64,000 nucleotides of DNA from Thiothrix fructosivorans (lineage in GTDB: Bacteria; Pseudomonadota; Gammaproteobacteria; Thiotrichales; Thiotrichaceae). The stretch covers positions 62,001-126,000 of the forward strand of contig NZ_JAFMPM010000005.1 in the NCBI RefSeq assembly GCF_017349355.1. The letters are read 5' to 3'. Below the pieces are notes generated by a model, which searched no databases, was not told the DNA's origin, and saw only the letters and a program-made list of their open reading frames with translations. Shown one piece after another: positions 25,336 to 33,537 of this stretch; within the stretch, counting starts at the first letter, position 1, and each line of letters starts with the position of its first letter. A program made the position numbers and the translations under genes.

Positions 25336-26522
25336 GGTGACAGGCTGTCTTGGTATGCTTTGAGTTGTGCCCACTCACCGTAAGCAGCGAGAGCTGCTTG
25401 CTTAGGCCAGCTTGAGGTGTCGTGTTTGCTGAACTGTTCGTCTTCCACAATCAGCAGTGCTTGGAGTTTTTGGGGAGATGTTTCCGATAACTGCTCATAG
25501 GTGTGGATGCCTGCACGGTGCAATACCGAGGCAAAAGTAGGACCGATACCGACCAGTTTTTGCAGATCATCGTGTTTGGTCGACAGATTGCTGGCGAGCT
25601 TTTCGGTGAGTTCCTTGGCACTGGCGGCTAGTGCGGCGAGGGTAGAACCACCTTTGGCGAGTGTTTCAGCAGACGTGAGTGAGCTGCTTTTGGCGGAGAT
25701 TTCGTTGCCGATTTCTTTGGCTTTGTGTAGCCATTCGTTGGTTGCGGGTGTCGCTTTTTCGGTGAGGTGTTCGACACCTTCTTTGGCTTTGTGTAACCAG
25801 CTATTCAAAAGATTACCAGTGGTTGGTGTTGCTTCGGGCATATCAGGTGGGTCGATAATAGGTTTGTGTGGATCAATTGCCGCCAGTAGCGGATCGTGCG
25901 GTGGCTCGTCGAGATCGGCACTCGGTGGTTCAATTGGCATGGTCAGTGCTTCCAGTGATAGTGGTGTTTCCCATTCCATATCAGGTGGGTCGATGATGGG
26001 TTTGTGTGGATCTATTGCAGCTAGTAATGGATCAATTTCTGGTAGTTCGATGCTAGTGGGAGCTGCTGGAAGCGACCATGAGGATGCTTGCACGATGGGC
26101 ATATCCAGATCGGTATCCAGCGTAAAATCAGTATCTACCGTCAGATCCGTGTCGGTAGCCAATGTCATATCGGGTGGGTCAATGATCGGTTTGTGCGGGT
26201 CGATGGCTGCTATCCATGCCGGTAGCGTTATTTCTTCGGGTATTTCCACCAGTCTGGGTTGCATCTTAACTTTGGGGACATACACGTCCGGCACAGCCTG
26301 TTTGGCATGGGCATTGGTCGTATTTATGTCGAAGTCACGGGTATGGTATTTACTGTTCGGTAATGGTGTGAATGTTTTGCGAGTTTTGCAGCAAAGCCCT
26401 GCTTGGCGAAGCAGCCAGCATAGCAACATACCTACGAGAAAAGTGAGCAGCAACAGGCTGACGATCTCGCCTGTTGCCATGCCGAAGGTATAGGTGTTAT
26501 TGGCGGTGTCCATGAGTGTCAT
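25332..26522 (-). CDS. Membrane-anchored protein with Pro-rich repeats and C-terminal helix-hairpin-helix domain
   Basis: The 396-residue product has one N-terminal membrane segment (residues about 18-40) followed by CCKTRK. A long acidic, proline-rich linker has three copies of AIDPHKPIIDPPDM. A helical stretch rich in Lys/Glu/Ala and a C-terminal domain (LQKLVGIGPTFASVLHRAGI) follow; the latter resembles the helix-hairpin-helix folds found at the C-termini of proteins annotated DUF4332 or NADH-dehydrogenase-E-like. It is a paralogue of the 218-residue protein next to it: the N-terminal membrane segment and C-terminal domain match and the linker differs. A perfect hairpin terminator separates the two genes. 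The function is unknown. Confidence 0.6.
   Translation of the reverse strand: MTLMDTANNTYTFGMATGEIVSLLLLTFLVGMLLCWLLRQAGLCCKTRKTFTPLPNSKYHTRDFDINTTNAHAKQAVPDVYVPKVKMQPRLVEIPEEITLPAWIAAIDPHKPIIDPPDMTLATDTDLTVDTDFTLDTDLDMPIVQASSWSLPAAPTSIELPEIDPLLAAIDPHKPIIDPPDMEWETPLSLEALTMPIEPPSADLDEPPHDPLLAAIDPHKPIIDPPDMPEATPTTGNLLNSWLHKAKEGVEHLTEKATPATNEWLHKAKEIGNEISAKSSSLTSAETLAKGGSTLAALAASAKELTEKLASNLSTKHDDLQKLVGIGPTFASVLHRAGIHTYEQLSETSPQKLQALLIVEDEQFSKHDTSSWPKQAALAAYGEWAQLKAYQDSLSP
25839..26209. repeat. Three dispersed 44-bp repeats encoding AIDPHKPIIDPPDM
   Basis: Near-identical copies lie at about 25839-25882, 25977-26020 and 26166-26209, spaced 138 and 189 bp apart, inside the linker of the membrane/HhH protein. 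Protein identity is complete over 14 residues, while the DNA differs mainly at third codon positions. This points to selection on the peptide rather than a fresh duplication. Confidence 0.8.
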
Positions 26523-26560
26523 TCCTTATTCATGTGGGGCGCGGCTAGCATCCTGCTAGC

Positions 26561-26587
26561 AAAAACCGGCAACAATTGCCGGTTTTT
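26561..26587. terminator. Perfect 12-bp hairpin terminator
   Basis: AAAAACCGGCAA, loop CAA, TTGCCGGTTTTT: a perfect 12-bp stem with A and T tracts at its ends, so it can act on either strand. It lies just after the stop of the 218-residue protein gene on the minus strand. A second small palindrome (GCTAGCA-TCC-TGCTAGC, 26544-26560) is directly adjacent. It should separate the OmpA-like operon from the downstream 396-residue protein. Confidence 0.85.
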
Positions 26588-26602
26588 AGGGGGAACTAAC
26601 GG

Positions 26603-27259
26603 TTAATCATGCCCGCTAATGAGCAAATTTTGGTATTCCTTGAGGCGTTCCCATTCACCTTTTTGCGCCAGCTCAGCTTGGTAAGGCCAGCTTTTGGGAT
26701 CGTGCATTCTGAATTGATTCCCAGCCGCTTCCAATATCGGTTTGATTTGTTCGGGTGTCATGCCAGCAAGCTGTTCAAAGTTTTGAATGCCGACGGCGTT
26801 GAGCACTTGCTCCAGTTTGGGACCAATGCCTTCGAGCTTTTTCAAGTCGTCTTTATGCCCGCTAGCCGCCATGCCAGCCAGCGAGAAACCAGTGGCTGTC
26901 GTGGCGATTCCGCCAGTTGATAGGTCAACGGTAGTCGCGGCACGGCTGGGGGTGGAAGGCACGGGTGGCGGCACGGGCTCACGGTTACGCAAGAGGCTGT
27001 TGATGTCGGCGGTGTAACCACCTGTCTTAAGATCTGCCCCCGGAAACTCACGCGGGGTACGTCCACCTTCTTGCGTGTTGGATGAGACGCTGGCTGAACT
27101 GGGTCGATGTTCTACGTTTAGGTTACGTGTTTTGCAGCAAATCCCCATTTTGCGCAGCAACCAGCATAACAACATGCCCAGCAAGAATGCGCCCAAGAGC
27201 AATAAGATGATCTCAACACTGGCAATGCCAAAGGTGTAGTCAGCACTTGTTTGCTTCAT
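26603..27259 (-). CDS. Membrane-anchored helix-hairpin-helix protein, paralogue of the 396-residue protein
   Basis: This 218-residue protein has an N-terminal membrane helix (LLLLGAFLLGMLLCWLLRKM) followed by CCKTRNL. A variable linker leads to a C-terminal helix-hairpin-helix unit (LKKLEGIGPKLEQVLNAVGI, then FEQLAGMTPEQIKPILEAAG). The closing HDPKSWPYQAELAQKGEWE block is shared with the 396-residue paralogue. Its ATG lies 3 bp after a 44-codon membrane gene whose last codons supply GGGGAG as ribosome binding site. It follows the OmpA-like gene and may help link the envelope to the cytoplasm, but no function is established. Confidence 0.6.
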   Translation of the reverse strand: MKQTSADYTFGIASVEIILLLLGAFLLGMLLCWLLRKMGICCKTRNLNVEHRPSSASVSSNTQEGGRTPREFPGADLKTGGYTADINSLLRNREPVPPPVPSTPSRAATTVDLSTGGIATTATGFSLAGMAASGHKDDLKKLEGIGPKLEQVLNAVGIQNFEQLAGMTPEQIKPILEAAGNQFRMHDPKSWPYQAELAQKGEWERLKEYQNLLISGHD

Positions 27260-27262
27260 GGC

Positions 27263-27397
27263 TTACTCCCCGTGGCTTGAGCGGTTGCGGAAATAACAGA
27301 ACAGAAAACCCAGCAGAAACGCGCCTGCTAGCATGACAATGACATCCAGACTGGCGCTGGTCATGTCGGGGAGACGGCTGGTAATGTCGTTAAACAT
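27263..27397 (-). CDS. 44-residue single-pass membrane protein
   Basis: The frame starts at an ATG with GGAG eight bases upstream. It encodes MFNDITSRLPDMTSASLDV, a hydrophobic core IVMLAGAFLLGFLFCYF and a short basic tail RNRSSHGE. The core resembles the membrane segments of the two HhH proteins (AGAFLLGFLFC compared with LGAFLLGMLLC). It sits 20 bp after the OmpA-like gene and 3 bp before the 218-residue gene, so the three are probably co-transcribed. It may be a truncated relative of the larger proteins or a small partner of them. Confidence 0.6.
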   Translation of the reverse strand: MFNDITSRLPDMTSASLDVIVMLAGAFLLGFLFCYFRNRSSHGE

Positions 27398-27417
27398 GGT
27401 GACAACTCCAAATCAGG

Positions 27418-28530
27418 TTATTTTACAGGATTGATTTCGACACGGCGATTTTTTGTCCGACCTTCTTCAGTACCGTTGTCTGCAATCGGTTTGTCAGGGC
27501 CTTCAGAGGAGGCAGTGACGCGCTCTTGCGGTGCGCCGAGACCAATGAGGGTTTTTTGGAGCATTTCGGCACGTTTCAGACCCAATGCTTTGTTTTTAGC
27601 AGCATCACCCTTGTTATCCGTATGTCCAACGATGGTTACTTTCGCCGTACTATTGTCTTTTAAGAACTTGGCAACTTTTTCAAAGTAGGCTTTGGTTTCT
27701 GCTGCTAGTTGTGGATTGGCTGAACCGGTTGGGAAGTGCAGGGTTGCAGGGCCAATATCGCTACCTTGAGTTGCTGCGCCAGTTTCCATCGTGACTTTGC
27801 CAGCGTCGGCAGCGGCTTTATCTGCGTCGGCTTTGGTATCAGCAGCGGCTTTGTCTGCGTCAGCTTTAGCTTTTGCGTCGGCAGCGGCTTTATCTGCGTC
27901 GGCTTTGGTATCAGCAGCGGCTTTGTCTGCGTCAGCTTTAGCTTTTGCGTCGGCAGCGGCTTTGTCTGCGTCAGCTTTAGCCTTTGCGTCGGCAGTGGCT
28001 TTGTCTGCGTCAGCTTTAGCTTTGTCGTCGGCAACGGTTTTATTTGCATCGGTGGTTTGCTTGTCAGCATTGCCTGCGCCAGTTGCACCTGCATCAAGGT
28101 AATCAGCCAATTTATTGCCATTGGCATCCGCTGCGTCATCCGTATTGCCATCACCATTAGGGTCAGGATTTTCAGCAGAGGTCAGTACACCGTCACCGTC
28201 ATCATCGTCATCAATAGCGTCAATTTTACCGTCGCCATCGGTATCTTGTGGATCACGTGCCAATTCGATGAAATCGGAAATGCCATCGCCATCACTGTCG
28301 GCTTTATTGGCATCCAAGCCCATCGACGCTTCTTTTGCATCAGGAATACCATCACCATCGCTGTCAATATCGCCTTGAGCGGATTTTCCTGCCGTAGCCG
28401 CCGCGCCACTGGCCATTTGTGCAGCCGTATCCGCACCACAGAAGCCTTTGACTTTGCAGGTATACCACCACCAGCTACCTACCCCCCAAATACCGGCTAG
28501 CAATAGCACGATTAATGATTTTGCTTTCAT
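27418..28530 (-). CDS. OmpA-family protein with calcium-binding-type repeats and Lys/Ala/Asp repeat linker
   Basis: The 370-residue product has an N-terminal membrane or signal segment (LIVLLLAGIWGVGSWWW). A block of TSP3-like repeats follows (DSDGDGIPDAKE, DSDGDGISDFIE, DTDGDGKIDAID and similar; residues about 55-145), then an ADADKAAADAK-type repetitive linker (about 165-240). The C-terminal OmpA peptidoglycan-binding domain has ATLHFPTGSANPQL, TIVGHTDNKGDAAKN, LGLKRAEML and RTKNRRVEI. This is a peptidoglycan-bound envelope protein whose rod-like middle may span the periplasm. It leads an operon with the small membrane proteins. GGAG lies 10 bases before the start. Confidence 0.88.
   Translation of the reverse strand: MKAKSLIVLLLAGIWGVGSWWWYTCKVKGFCGADTAAQMASGAAATAGKSAQGDIDSDGDGIPDAKEASMGLDANKADSDGDGISDFIELARDPQDTDGDGKIDAIDDDDDGDGVLTSAENPDPNGDGNTDDAADANGNKLADYLDAGATGAGNADKQTTDANKTVADDKAKADADKATADAKAKADADKAAADAKAKADADKAAADTKADADKAAADAKAKADADKAAADTKADADKAAADAGKVTMETGAATQGSDIGPATLHFPTGSANPQLAAETKAYFEKVAKFLKDNSTAKVTIVGHTDNKGDAAKNKALGLKRAEMLQKTLIGLGAPQERVTASSEGPDKPIADNGTEEGRTKNRRVEINPVK
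27806..28030. repeat. Tandem repeat, 72-bp unit, within the OmpA-like gene
   Basis: A 72-bp unit encoding 24 residues of the ADADKAAAD type occurs twice without visible mismatch (27806-27877 and 27878-27949). Shorter degenerate copies follow to about 28030. The unit length is a multiple of three, so gain or loss of copies would change linker length without breaking the frame. Confidence 0.85.
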
Positions 28531-28683
28531 GCAGTCGAAACTCCTTTTCTTGAGTCATTATCAGATTAAGTCACAGGACACACTTTTTATAGTATGCAAT
28601 ACAGTGAATTACAACCTGATAATCAATAGGGTTAAAATAGCATGAATGGTAGGAAGCCACTGACCATTAGTAGGTCGGTTATA

Positions 28684-29106
28684 TTAGCATTGTTCCCAAG
28701 GCAAACCGTGAAAACGCCAGCCACCCAAGGTGCTGCGATGATGGTCGTCGTCACGTTCACCTTCAAAGCCTTCATCAACGTGCATGATCTGTTGAAAGCC
28801 TGCGGATAACAAGGCATTGCCTGCGTCGCGTGAACGTTTCCCGCTGCGGCAAATGAGCATAACGCTAATATCCGTGTGTGGCTGACAGCCTTTGAATTTC
28901 CCCGTCAATAATTGCTCGACTTCAGCAGCAAAATGCGGATTGGGAGACCAATCGGGTTCGTCGATCCACGCAATGTGTACTGACCCTACCGGATGCCCCA
29001 CAAATAAGTATTCCATCGACGAGCGAATGTCGATCAAAACACTGTTTGGATTCGTTTGCAGCAACGCGTAAGCGGCAGCAGGGGAAAGGTCATGTAACTC
29101 AGGCAT
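28684..29106 (-). CDS. Rhodanese-like domain protein
   Basis: This 140-residue protein has a single rhodanese domain. It contains SVLIDIRSSMEYLFVGHPVGSVHIAW near the N-terminus and the active-site loop LICRSGKRSRDAG, whose cysteine carries the persulfide. Single-domain rhodaneses transfer sulfane sulfur; in a sulfur oxidiser it may handle persulfides. It follows the second sdhE-like gene by 3 bp and is probably the last gene of the succinate dehydrogenase transcript. The C-terminal GWRFHGLPWEQC tail ends in a further cysteine. Confidence 0.9.
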   Translation of the reverse strand: MPELHDLSPAAAYALLQTNPNSVLIDIRSSMEYLFVGHPVGSVHIAWIDEPDWSPNPHFAAEVEQLLTGKFKGCQPHTDISVMLICRSGKRSRDAGNALLSAGFQQIMHVDEGFEGERDDDHHRSTLGGWRFHGLPWEQC

Positions 29107-29109
29107 GGG

Positions 29110-29382
29110 TTATTCTCCGGCGGTCAGGTCATGATGTTGGCGTATTTTCTCAATAATAGCGCACATTCCGGTGTCTCTGGGTTGGCGATTGCCAATTAAC
29201 CAGTCGAGAATCTCCTGATCTTTGGATTTTAATAAGCGTTCAAACGCAAATTGTTCGCCCATCGTCAAATCCTGAAAGCAATCTCGCAAGAATTCACCAA
29301 GTGGACTATCCAATACTTGCAAAGTACGCCGACAAGCCCAGCGTAGGCGCACCATTCTTTCTGCCTGATGCTGTTCAGTCAT
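29110..29382 (-). CDS. Second, divergent SdhE-like protein
   Basis: This 90-residue protein shares layout and length with SdhE-family flavinylation factors, but the conserved RGxxELD motif is degenerate here (RRTLQVLDSPL). The helical pattern LRDCFQDLTMGEQFAFERLLKSKDQEILDWLIG is retained. Its ATG overlaps the stop of the canonical sdhE by 8 bp, so the two are translationally coupled. It probably arose by tandem duplication. Loss of the FAD-linkage motif suggests an altered role, perhaps a partner of the first copy or a factor for a different flavoprotein such as FccB. Confidence 0.72.
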   Translation of the reverse strand: MTEQHQAERMVRLRWACRRTLQVLDSPLGEFLRDCFQDLTMGEQFAFERLLKSKDQEILDWLIGNRQPRDTGMCAIIEKIRQHHDLTAGE

Positions 29383-29611
29383 TGACGACTCTGAGCTTGG
29401 CAATCAGGCCTGTGTAAGGGACGGGGATGGGGGTCATGTCCAGCAACATATCCCAGATTATCGGGTCTTGTAGGGTGAGTAGCTCATCCAATTGCTGAAT
29501 TTCTGCGGGGCTAGCAGTGGCGTAGTGGCATTCTAGATAATGCTGAAAGATGACATCCAGTTCTTTCAAGCCGCGCCTACAGCGCATTTTTAGACGGGAA
29601 AGTTCACTCAT
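29375..29611 (-). CDS. sdhE: Succinate dehydrogenase assembly factor SdhE (canonical copy)
   Basis: SdhE helps attach FAD covalently to SdhA. The 78-residue product carries the diagnostic motif in CRRGLKELDVIFQHYLE (RGxxELD), then QLDELLTLQDPIIWDML. The start at 29611 (MSELSRLK) gives the normal family length; a longer reading to 29650 would add 13 atypical residues. It lies downstream of sdhB and overlaps the divergent second copy. Confidence 0.88.
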   Translation of the reverse strand: MSELSRLKMRCRRGLKELDVIFQHYLECHYATASPAEIQQLDELLTLQDPIIWDMLLDMTPIPVPYTGLIAKLRVVND

Positions 29612-29642
29612 GATGCAGTATGTCCTGTTGTTATCGTCCGCT

Positions 29643-29667
29643 CCCTTCACCCCTTGCGGGGGAAGGG
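29643..29667. repeat. GC-rich palindromic element between sdhB and sdhE
   Basis: CCCTTC-A-CCCC-TTGC-GGGG-GAAGGG folds into a hairpin and is followed by G-rich sequence. It is like the small intergenic palindromes with a CCCCTTGCGGGG core that recur in many gammaproteobacterial genomes. In this position it could slow RNA decay or reduce expression of the genes after sdhB. Confidence 0.6.
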
Positions 29668-29684
29668 CTGGGGATGGGGGGATA

Positions 29685-30464
29685 TTATCTCCGTTCGATC
29701 ATTTTTTGCTTGAGTTCGGCAATGGCTTTGGCAGGATTCAAGCCTTTCGGACACGTATTGGTACAGTTCATGATGGTATGGCAACGGTACAAGCGGAATG
29801 GATCTTCCAGATTGTCCAGACGTTCGCCAGTGGCTTCATCACGGCTATCCACGACCCAACGATTTGCTTGCAACAGTACCGCAGGCCCTAAATAGCGGTC
29901 ACTGTTCCACCAGTAGCTAGGGCAAGACGTGGAGCAGCTTGCGCACAGAATACACTCATACAAACCATCCAATTTCTTACGGTCTTCAGGGGATTGCAGG
30001 CGTTCACGGTCGGGTGGCGCAGGGGTTTGGGTCTGCATCCACGGTTTGATCGACGCGTATTGTGCATAGAAATGCGTCAAGTCTGGCACAAGGTCTTTCA
30101 CCACTTCCATGTGTGGCAGGGGGCTGATTTGCAGGTCGCCCTCAAATGCGTCAATCGCCTTGATGCACGCCAGCGTATTCGTGCCGCCGATGTTCATAGA
30201 GCAAGAACCGCAAATCCCTTCGCGGCAGGAGCGACGGAAGGTCAAGGACGGATCAATCTCATTTTTGATCTTCAGCAACGCATCCAACACCATCGGCCCG
30301 CATTGGTCGAGGTCGATTTGGTACGTATCCCAACGTGGATTTTCACCGGTGCTGGGATCGTAACGGTAAATACGGAAGTTTTTTACACGGGTTGCACCAG
30401 TTGGAGCAGGCCATGTTTTGCCACTCTTAACAACCGAGTTGGCAGGTAAGGTAAATTCAGCCAT
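29685..30464 (-). CDS. sdhB: Succinate dehydrogenase iron-sulfur subunit
   Basis: SdhB carries electrons from the SdhA flavin to ubiquinone through three Fe-S clusters. The cluster ligands are visible: a 2Fe-2S set ([13 protein letters not shown] plus a later C), a 4Fe-4S set ([16 protein letters not shown]) and a 3Fe-4S set ([17 protein letters not shown]). At 259 residues it is somewhat longer than the E. coli protein, with a short N-terminal extension. AAGGAG overlaps the sdhA stop and lies seven bases before this start. Confidence 0.97.
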   Translation of the reverse strand: MAEFTLPANSVVKSGKTWPAPTGATRVKNFRIYRYDPSTGENPRWDTYQIDLDQCGPMVLDALLKIKNEIDPSLTFRRSCREGICGSCSMNIGGTNTLACIKAIDAFEGDLQISPLPHMEVVKDLVPDLTHFYAQYASIKPWMQTQTPAPPDRERLQSPEDRKKLDGLYECILCASCSTSCPSYWWNSDRYLGPAVLLQANRWVVDSRDEATGERLDNLEDPFRLYRCHTIMNCTNTCPKGLNPAKAIAELKQKMIERR

Positions 30465-30475
30465 GACAATGCTCC

Positions 30476-32263
30476 TTAGTAGACCCGTTTCTTCGGTTCA
30501 ATGTATTCAATTTCATCCGTCAACGTGTAAGTGTGGACGGGGCGGTAGTCGATGGAGACTTTGCCGGATTCATCAAGCCATGCAATGGTGTGCTTCATCC
30601 ACTCGTCATCGTGGCGATCGGGGAAGTCTTCACGGGCGTGTGCGCCACGGCTTTCTTCACGATTCAAGGCGCAGTTAATGGAGGTTTGCGCACAATCCAA
30701 TAAGTTAGCCAGCTCGAAGGTTTCCATCAGGTCAGAGTTCCACACCAAGCCACGGTCTTTGACCGCTACATCGTTGAAGCTGGCGTAAATCTCATTCATT
30801 TTCGCCACGCCTTCTTTCATGGACTCGCCGGTACGGAAGACCGCTGCGTGTTTCTGCATGGTGCGTTGCATTTCATCACGGATTTGCGCGGTGCTCTTGC
30901 TGCCGTTAGCGTTGTGGATGCGTTTGAAACGATCCAAGGCTTTTTGCACGCCCGCCTCAGGCAGTTCGTGCTGAGTTGCACCTGCTGTCAGGGTTTCGGC
31001 GCAACGGTTTGCAGCGGCACGCCCGAAGACCACGATGTCCAGCAAGGAGTTTGAACCCAAGCGGTTTGCACCGTGCACGGATACGCAGGCACATTCACCG
31101 ATAGCCATTAAACCCGGTACAACGGTATCGGGTTCGCCGTCTTTCAGGGTAACGACTTCGCCGTGATAGTTGGTGGGAATACCGCCCATGTTGTAATGCA
31201 CGGTTGGCAATACGGGGATAGGTTCTTTTGAGACATCCACGCCTGCGAAAATACGCGCACTTTCGGCGATACCCGGCAGACGTTCGTGAATGACTTCTGC
31301 ACCCAAATGCTCTAAATGCAGATGGATATGGTCGTTGTCTTTACCTACGCCGCGCCCTTCGTTGATTTCGATAGTCATGGCACGGCTTACCACGTCACGC
31401 GAAGCCAAGTCTTTGGCATTCGGTGCGTAACGTTCCATGAAGCGTTCACCTTTGGAGTTGGTCAGGTAGCCGCCTTCGCCGCGCACCCCTTCGGTGATCA
31501 AACAGCCAGAGCCGTAGATGCCGGTTGGGTGGAACTGGGTGAACTCCATGTCTTGCAATGGCAAGCCCGCACGAGTCACCATGCCGTTACCGTCACCGGT
31601 ACACGTATGTGCAGAGGTGGCTGAGAAGTAGGCGCGTCCGTAACCGCCAGTTGCCAGTACGACTTTTTGCGCCCGGAAAATGCGCAGAATGCCGTTAGCC
31701 AAATCCCAAGCGAGTACGCCACGGCATACGCCTTCCTCATCCATAATCAAGTCAGTCGCGAAATGTTCAATGAAGAACACCGCATCGTGACGCAAGGATT
31801 GCTGATACAGCGTGTGCAAAATCGCGTGACCCGTGCGGTCAGCCGCTGCACAAGTACGGTGTGCAATGCCTTTGCCGAAATCGGTGGTCATACCACCGAA
31901 AGGACGTTGATAAATACGCCCTTCTTCAGTACGGGAGAACGGCACACCTTGATGTTCCAGTTCGATCACCGCCGGGCCCGCTTCGCGACACATGTATTCA
32001 ATCGCATCTTGGTCACCCAACCAGTCCGAGCCTTTTACGGTGTCGTACATGTGCCATTGCCATTTATCGGGTCCCATGTTGCCGAGGGCTGCGGACATGC
32101 CGCCCTGTGCTGCCACGGTATGGCTACGGGTAGGGAAAACTTTGGTAATACAGGCGGTAGACAAGCCTTTTACCGCCATCCCGAACGTAGCACGCAAGCC
32201 TGCACCGCCCGCACCTACGACCACAACATCGTAGGTGTGATGTTCAATTTTGTATTCAGTCAT
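30476..32263 (-). CDS. sdhA: Succinate dehydrogenase flavoprotein subunit
   Basis: SdhA oxidises succinate to fumarate with covalently bound FAD. The 595-residue product has [18 protein letters not shown] for FAD binding, [16 protein letters not shown] containing the FAD-linked histidine, and catalytic segments such as [20 protein letters not shown] and GEVVTLKDG. An ATG at 32284 overlaps the sdhD stop but has no ribosome binding site. The ATG at 32263 follows AGAGG and gives a family-typical length, so it is preferred. Confidence 0.97.
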   Translation of the reverse strand: MTEYKIEHHTYDVVVVGAGGAGLRATFGMAVKGLSTACITKVFPTRSHTVAAQGGMSAALGNMGPDKWQWHMYDTVKGSDWLGDQDAIEYMCREAGPAVIELEHQGVPFSRTEEGRIYQRPFGGMTTDFGKGIAHRTCAAADRTGHAILHTLYQQSLRHDAVFFIEHFATDLIMDEEGVCRGVLAWDLANGILRIFRAQKVVLATGGYGRAYFSATSAHTCTGDGNGMVTRAGLPLQDMEFTQFHPTGIYGSGCLITEGVRGEGGYLTNSKGERFMERYAPNAKDLASRDVVSRAMTIEINEGRGVGKDNDHIHLHLEHLGAEVIHERLPGIAESARIFAGVDVSKEPIPVLPTVHYNMGGIPTNYHGEVVTLKDGEPDTVVPGLMAIGECACVSVHGANRLGSNSLLDIVVFGRAAANRCAETLTAGATQHELPEAGVQKALDRFKRIHNANGSKSTAQIRDEMQRTMQKHAAVFRTGESMKEGVAKMNEIYASFNDVAVKDRGLVWNSDLMETFELANLLDCAQTSINCALNREESRGAHAREDFPDRHDDEWMKHTIAWLDESGKVSIDYRPVHTYTLTDEIEYIEPKKRVY

Positions 32264-32283
32264 TGTGTGATCAACCTCTGTCA

Positions 32284-32664
32284 TTAGCCCGCGAAAGCGA
32301 CCCGTAAAATACTTAAGACGCTGCTAGTCCCCAGCAACACCAACATCAATTTCATGCCGATCATGGCAGCTATTTTATAGCCTTCATGATGGATGTAATC
32401 TTCGATAACCACGGTCAACCCCTGCATGGCGTGCAGGAATGCGGTGAATACGAACAAGGTCAGCATCGTGGTGGTAAACGGTGTGGCAAACCATGCTGCA
32501 ACAGTGGCGTAATCGTCGCCTGAGTGAGCTGCAACGGCAAACACGACCCACAAGGTCAGTGGAATTAATGCAACCGCTGTCACGCGCTGCATCCACCAGT
32601 GTTTAACGCCATCACTGGTCGTTCCTAAGCCGCTGGCACGTTTAAAAGGTGTCAATAAACTCAT
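32284..32664 (-). CDS. sdhD: Succinate dehydrogenase membrane anchor subunit
   Basis: This 126-residue protein has three membrane segments. [20 protein letters not shown] lies before the last segment and matches the conserved haem/quinone region of SdhD. An amphipathic N-terminus ([18 protein letters not shown]) is also typical. It follows sdhC by 22 bp and precedes sdhA. Confidence 0.92.
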   Translation of the reverse strand: MSLLTPFKRASGLGTTSDGVKHWWMQRVTAVALIPLTLWVVFAVAAHSGDDYATVAAWFATPFTTTMLTLFVFTAFLHAMQGLTVVIEDYIHHEGYKIAAMIGMKLMLVLLGTSSVLSILRVAFAG

Positions 32665-32686
32665 TGTAGCAATTCCTCAACAGGGT

Positions 32687-33064
32687 TTAGGCGACAAGCC
32701 AAAGCAGAATCGTTAGCGCCAAGGATGCGCCCACCATAATTTTACCGCTCTTGTAAACGGTGGGCAGATCTAAGCCAAAGCCGCTGTCCCACATCAAATG
32801 GCGAATGCCGTTGCTTAAGTGGTAAAACAATGCCCAAGACCAGAAGAACAATACCAACCTGCCAAACCACGAACCGAGGATGGCATTGGCACTGTTAAAA
32901 GATTCTTCACCCCCAGCTATACTGGTGAGCCAATACGTCACTAGCAGTGTGCCCACAGCTAAAGCAGCACCCGTTGCGCGGTGAAGAATAGACAGCACCG
33001 AGGTGAGTTGTGGCTTATACACCTGCAAGTGGGGTGAAAGCGGTCGTTTGTTCGCGGTCTTCAT
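32687..33064 (-). CDS. sdhC: Succinate dehydrogenase cytochrome b556 subunit
   Basis: This 125-residue protein has three membrane helices. It contains RPLSPHLQVYKPQLTSVLSI, then LHRATGAAL for quinone contacts, and FYHLSNGIRHLMWD with the haem-ligand histidine. It is the first sdh gene and lies 35 bp after the split GntR regulator on the same strand, so it may be read from the regulator promoter. Confidence 0.95.
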   Translation of the reverse strand: MKTANKRPLSPHLQVYKPQLTSVLSILHRATGAALAVGTLLVTYWLTSIAGGEESFNSANAILGSWFGRLVLFFWSWALFYHLSNGIRHLMWDSGFGLDLPTVYKSGKIMVGASLALTILLWLVA

Positions 33065-33099
33065 GAATAATCCCCGTTGATAGAAAGTCGTGTTTGCGG

Positions 33100-33534
33100 T
33101 CAGCTTTCCGCTTGCGGCATCTCTTCCAGCATCTTGCGGGCATAATCCCGCGAGGCACGGATGTGATGGCGCATCAGCGTTTCCGCCATTTCCCCATCGC
33201 GCCGCTCAATGGCGGACACAATCAGGTTGTGTTCCTGAAACGCCTGCTCGCTGCGGTTGAAGCCGGACTTGAGACGGAAGCGGTAAAACCGCACGAGGTC
33301 GTACAAGTCCTGACACAACATGCGAATCAGGCGTCTGTTTTTGCTGCCTTGAATAATGGAGAAGTGGAAATCGAGGTCAACATCTTGCTGGGAGTAGTCC
33401 TGATGTTGAGCAATTTCGGCTTGGTGGCGTGCTAAAATCTTGCGCAAACGCTCCAATTCCTCTTCTGTCATGTTCTCAGCAGCTAACCGTGCAGCCATAC
33501 CTTCGGTGGCTTCGCGGATTTGATAAATTTCCAT
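33100..33534 (-). CDS. FCD ligand-binding half of a split GntR-family regulator
   Basis: The 144-residue frame encodes an all-helical FCD effector domain: MEIYQIREATEGMAARLAAE, then LDFHFSIIQGSKNRRLIRML, with H residues in the usual metal/ligand positions (HFSII, EHNLIVSAI, MRHHIRASRDYA). It continues in the same frame as the DNA-binding half, separated only by a TAA and one CTG codon. It may be made by reinitiation at the ATG three bases after the stop, or the whole gene may be inactivated. No independent ribosome binding site is seen. Confidence 0.75.
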   Translation of the reverse strand: MEIYQIREATEGMAARLAAENMTEEELERLRKILARHQAEIAQHQDYSQQDVDLDFHFSIIQGSKNRRLIRMLCQDLYDLVRFYRFRLKSGFNRSEQAFQEHNLIVSAIERRDGEMAETLMRHHIRASRDYARKMLEEMPQAES

Positions 33535-33537
33535 CAG

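Noticed and set aside
25501-26493. 330-codon plus-strand frame opposite the 396-residue membrane protein
   Set aside because: The product is Ser/Val-rich and mirrors the Pro-rich repeats. The minus-strand frame has a paralogue next door, which supports that strand.
27806-28030. CRISPR array
   Set aside because: The repeat is continuous without unique spacers and is entirely coding within the OmpA-like gene.
27736-28500. Long plus-strand open frames opposite the OmpA-like gene
   Set aside because: They arise from the repeat codons of the OmpA-like gene read in antisense; they have no ribosome binding site and low-complexity Phe/Cys/Ser products.
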